From Planctomycetota bacterium (GTDB lineage Bacteria; Planctomycetota; Planctomycetia; Pirellulales; Thermoguttaceae), in NCBI GenBank assembly GCA_013202535.1, contig JABMRP010000206.1, forward strand, positions 1-7,569: DNA of 7,569 nucleotides, read 5' to 3'. The number at the start of each line of letters is the position of its first letter. The stretch's first letter is position 1. The position numbers were made by a program, and so were the translations under genes. Below the pieces are notes generated by a model, which was given only the letters and a program-made list of their open reading frames with translations, was not told the origin of the DNA and ran no database searches. This document shows positions 5,554 to 7,569 of this stretch, piece after piece.

Positions 5554-6861
5554 ATGATCATGCGTACCAGTCGTCGCCAGTTTCTGCAAACCACGGGCCT
5601 GACCGCGGCCGGTTATTGGGCGGCCGGCGGTGTGGCGGCAGCCCAGAGCGACTCGCCCAACGAGAAGCTGAACGTGGGCGTCATCGGCGTCGCCGGTCGC
5701 GGCGGGGCCAACCTGGGCGGTGTCAGTCGCGAGAACGTCGTCGCCCTGTGCGACATCGACGAAAACAAGCTCGGCGGCGCCGCCAAGCGCTTTCCCAAGG
5801 CCAAGACGTACATCGACTGGCGCGAGGCCGTCGAGCAGAAGGACCTCGACGCGGTGACCGTCAGCACGGCCGATCAGGTCCACGCCCTGGCCAGTTGTTG
5901 GGCCATGCGGCGGGGCCTGAGCGTCTACTGCGAAAAACCGCTGGCCCATTCGGTCCACGAAGCGAGGACGGTGCAAGAGGTCTACCTTGAGAACAAGGAC
6001 AAAGTGGCCACGCAGATGGGCACGCAAATCCACGCCACCGACAATTATCGGCGCGTGGTCGAACTGATCCAGTCGGGCGCCATCGGCAAGGTGAGCGAGG
6101 CCCATTGCTGGTGCGGTCGCCACGGACCCGGCGGCGGTCTGCCCGAGGGCGAAGATCCGGTGCCGCCGACCTTGCACTGGGACCTCTGGCTGGGTCCCGC
6201 GCCGTTTCGGCCGTACAACAAGCGATACATGCCGGGTAATCTCGTCTGGAACCGCTGGTGGGATTTCGGCAACGGCACGCTGGGCGACATGGGCAGCCAC
6301 GTCATCGACCTGGCCTTCTGGGCGTTGAAGCTCCGCGACCCGACGTCCTGCGATACCCATTGCGAACCCGCGAAAGCCTCGCCGCATACCAACGCCAAGT
6401 GGATGGTCATCACCTGGGAACATCCCGCGCGGGGCGACATGCCGCCCTGCACGCTGAAGTGGTACGACGGCATCCAGCGGCCCGAGTCGCCCCCGGGCCA
6501 CGACCTCTCGAAGTGGGGCCTGGGCGTAAAATTCGTCGGCGACAAGGGCATCCTGCTGGCCGACTACGGCAAGCATATCCTCCTGCCGGAAGACAAGTTC
6601 AAGGACTTTCAGCGTCCCGAGCCGTTCATCCCCAAGTCGCTGGGCCATCACGGCGAGTGGATCCACGCCTGCAAGACGGGCGAGCCGACGCTCTGCAACT
6701 TCGACTACTCCGGCAAGCTGATCGAGCACAACCTGCTGGGCAACGTCGCCTATCGCACCGGCAAGAAGCTCCAGTGGGACGCGAAGAACCTCAAAGCGAC
6801 CAACGCGCCCGAGGCCGATCAGTTCATCCGCCGCAAGTATCGCGAAGGCTGGACGTTGTAA
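5554..6861 (+). CDS. Tat-exported Gfo/Idh/MocA family oxidoreductase
   Basis: NAD(P)-dependent dehydrogenase of the glucose-fructose oxidoreductase / inositol dehydrogenase / MocA family, 435 residues, probably acting on a sugar, polyol or sugar derivative in the periplasm. The N-terminus is a twin-arginine signal, TSRRQFLQ (R7, R8), followed by a hydrophobic run to AAAQ (28-31). The Rossmann fold then begins with NVGVIGVAGRGGANL (40-54, glycine-rich dinucleotide loop) and an acidic strand end CDID (66-69). The family motif CEKPLAHS (126-133) follows, with the active-site lysine K128, and GDMGSHVID (244-252) with H249 and D252 in the substrate domain. The ATG at 5554 has AGGAG (5542-5546) 7 bases upstream. 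The frame is open back to 5395, but those codons precede the ribosome binding site. The substrate cannot be told. Planctomycetes carry many paralogues of this exported type. Confidence 0.93.
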   Translation: MIMRTSRRQFLQTTGLTAAGYWAAGGVAAAQSDSPNEKLNVGVIGVAGRGGANLGGVSRENVVALCDIDENKLGGAAKRFPKAKTYIDWREAVEQKDLDAVTVSTADQVHALASCWAMRRGLSVYCEKPLAHSVHEARTVQEVYLENKDKVATQMGTQIHATDNYRRVVELIQSGAIGKVSEAHCWCGRHGPGGGLPEGEDPVPPTLHWDLWLGPAPFRPYNKRYMPGNLVWNRWWDFGNGTLGDMGSHVIDLAFWALKLRDPTSCDTHCEPAKASPHTNAKWMVITWEHPARGDMPPCTLKWYDGIQRPESPPGHDLSKWGLGVKFVGDKGILLADYGKHILLPEDKFKDFQRPEPFIPKSLGHHGEWIHACKTGEPTLCNFDYSGKLIEHNLLGNVAYRTGKKLQWDAKNLKATNAPEADQFIRRKYREGWTL

Positions 6862-6866
6862 CGTAG

Positions 6867-6886
6867 CTGAACCCGTAAGAGTTCAG
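6867..6886 (+). other. Small stem-loop just after the oxidoreductase stop
   Basis: CTGAAC (6867-6872) pairs perfectly with GTTCAG (6881-6886) around an 8-base loop, starting 5 bases after the TAA. The stem is short and has no T-tract, so a role in 3'-end formation is only suggested by position. Confidence 0.3.
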
Positions 6887-6887
6887 A

Positions 6888-6930
6888 TGAATCCCCCCCT
6901 CAGCCCCCGGCTCTGCCGGGGGGCGATTCA
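6888..6930 (+). terminator. GC-rich stem-loop between convergent genes, possible terminator
   Basis: CCCCCGGC (6904-6911) pairs perfectly with GCCGGGGG (6915-6922) around a 3-base loop. An outer arm TGAATC (6888-6893) can pair with GATTCA (6925-6930). It begins 26 bases after the oxidoreductase stop. No T-run follows, so it would be a non-canonical terminator or an mRNA-stabilising hairpin. Confidence 0.45.
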
Positions 6931-6935
6931 ACGGT

Positions 6936-7076
6936 ATGCGCTACGACGCCGGGCAACGGGAGAATCCAACCATTGCTGTAATCCGGGCTAATGGAAACAG
7001 AATGGACGCAACGCCCATGGAACCTTCGGACGAACAGAAAGAACGGTTCTTTCAACTCCTCGTGGCAAAGGGCTGA
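6936..7076 (+). CDS. Doubtful short ORF or gene remnant
   Basis: A 46-codon frame starts at an ATG at 6936 and ends at a TGA at 7074-7076. A second ATG at 7002 has GGA 6 bases upstream and would give 24 residues (MDATPMEPSDEQKERFFQLL and four more). The C-terminal half is charged and amphipathic and looks protein-like, but I recognise no family. It could be a true small protein, the tail of a decayed gene, or chance. It sits in the 241-bp gap between two convergent genes. Confidence 0.2.
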   Translation: MRYDAGQRENPTIAVIRANGNRMDATPMEPSDEQKERFFQLLVAKG

Positions 7077-7102
7077 AGATGGGATGGGGATTGCCGGCTC
7101 AT

Positions 7103-7569
7103 CTACTCCACGGCAAATCGCTCCAGCACGTCCGCTTTGAAGGTCGTCCCCGCGCCGGGGTTTTGGGGGATCTTGTAATCGCCGCCCTCGACGGTTACCG
7201 GCTCCTCGAAGCAATCGCGGAGCCAGGGGATGTATTCCATGAGCTGGCAGCCGGAATGGGCGATGGCGATGTTGAGGTGGATTTGCATCATGTCGCCGGC
7301 GTGGGGTGTGAGAGGGAGGCGATGAGCGGCGGCCAGCTCGGCGACTTGCCAGCAGGGGGTGATGCCGCCGAGGCGGGTGGCGTCGGGTTGGACAAAATGG
7401 ACGGCGCCGGCCGTGATGAACTGGCGGAACGAGTCGACCGAGTAGAGTTGTTCGCCCAGGGCGATCGGCGTGATCATCGATCGGGCCAGTTCCGCGTGTC
7501 CGGCGAACACCTCGACGAAGTGCGTCGCATCGCCCAGGAAGTCGCTGCGAAGGTTCGCGCCAACCCGAA
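7103..7569 (-). CDS. Mandelate racemase / muconate lactonizing enzyme family protein (partial, N-terminus off window)
   Basis: The visible 155 residues are the C-terminal part of the enolase-superfamily barrel, in the branch that includes sugar-acid dehydratases. The enzymes abstract a proton next to a carboxylate, using Mg2+. Landmarks are AGHAELARSMITPIALGEQLYS, whose GE glutamate is a metal ligand; VQPDATRLGGIT (the QPD..R.GG signature); LPLTPHAGDMMQ with the His of the PH motif; and LMEYIPWLRDCFEEPV, then PGAGTTF near the end. The position that normally reads EEP, a metal ligand, instead appears as DAT (in FLGDATHF), so substrate or activity may differ. The frame is open to the window edge; the stop is TAG at 7103-7105. 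It converges on the oxidoreductase, which suggests related carbohydrate metabolism. The exact substrate is not determinable. Confidence 0.9.
   Translation of the reverse strand, partial: RVGANLRSDFLGDATHFVEVFAGHAELARSMITPIALGEQLYSVDSFRQFITAGAVHFVQPDATRLGGITPCWQVAELAAAHRLPLTPHAGDMMQIHLNIAIAHSGCQLMEYIPWLRDCFEEPVTVEGGDYKIPQNPGAGTTFKADVLERFAVE

Noticed and set aside
5521..6729. 402-codon minus-strand frame opposite the oxidoreductase
   Set aside because: It is the antisense shadow of a gene with clear Gfo/Idh/MocA motifs, a Tat signal and a good ribosome binding site. High GC keeps the opposite frame open.
7505..7569. Plus-strand reading EHLDEVRRIAQEVAAKVRANP, which looks like a real helix
   Set aside because: The opposite strand is a clear enolase-family gene through this point, and the plus frame has no start or domain context within the window.

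Overview
The window looks like chromosomal DNA of a planctomycete, probably Pirellulales-like. That is an inference from four things: high GC, a twin-arginine-exported Gfo/Idh/MocA oxidoreductase beside a mandelate racemase/enolase-family gene, a divergent Ser/Thr kinase downstream of accD, and a palindrome built on CCCGAAGCGTAAGCGAGGGA, a motif I associate with this phylum. No rRNA, tRNA, CRISPR array, transposase or insertion sequence was found.

Left part (1-3060, all minus strand): a compact cluster read as rpe (ribulose-phosphate 3-epimerase), a histidine-phosphatase-fold protein, accD (acetyl-CoA carboxylase beta subunit) and a Ser/Thr kinase cut by the window edge. The first two genes overlap by 19 bp, the next gap is 78 bp and holds a strong hairpin, and the last is 16 bp. 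A plausible promoter lies at 3055-3083. The cluster joins pentose-phosphate metabolism, fatty-acid precursor supply and a signalling kinase. The phosphatase-like protein has lost every catalytic residue of its family and looks like a pseudoenzyme.

Middle part (3195-4642): scpB (minus; chromosome segregation, with an acidic N-terminal tail of hexapeptide repeats) diverges from a small zinc-finger/helix-turn-helix gene of the YgiT/MqsA antitoxin type (plus). The latter has a near-consensus promoter whose -35 box sits inside a perfect dyad, which suggests autoregulation. No toxin partner is present.

Right part (4689-7569): a TPR lipoprotein-like gene (minus) diverges from a Tat-exported NAD(P)-dependent oxidoreductase (plus). 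A perfect 24-bp inverted repeat lies between them. The oxidoreductase converges on a C-terminal fragment of a mandelate racemase/muconate lactonizing enzyme family protein (minus), with stem-loops and a doubtful 46-codon ORF in the gap. The last two enzymes suggest sugar or sugar-acid breakdown.

The points most worth a second look are the pseudo-phosphatase in the rpe-accD cluster, the accD leader (hairpin plus duplicated Shine-Dalgarno), the orphan antitoxin-like repressor with its operator, and the palindromic repeat.
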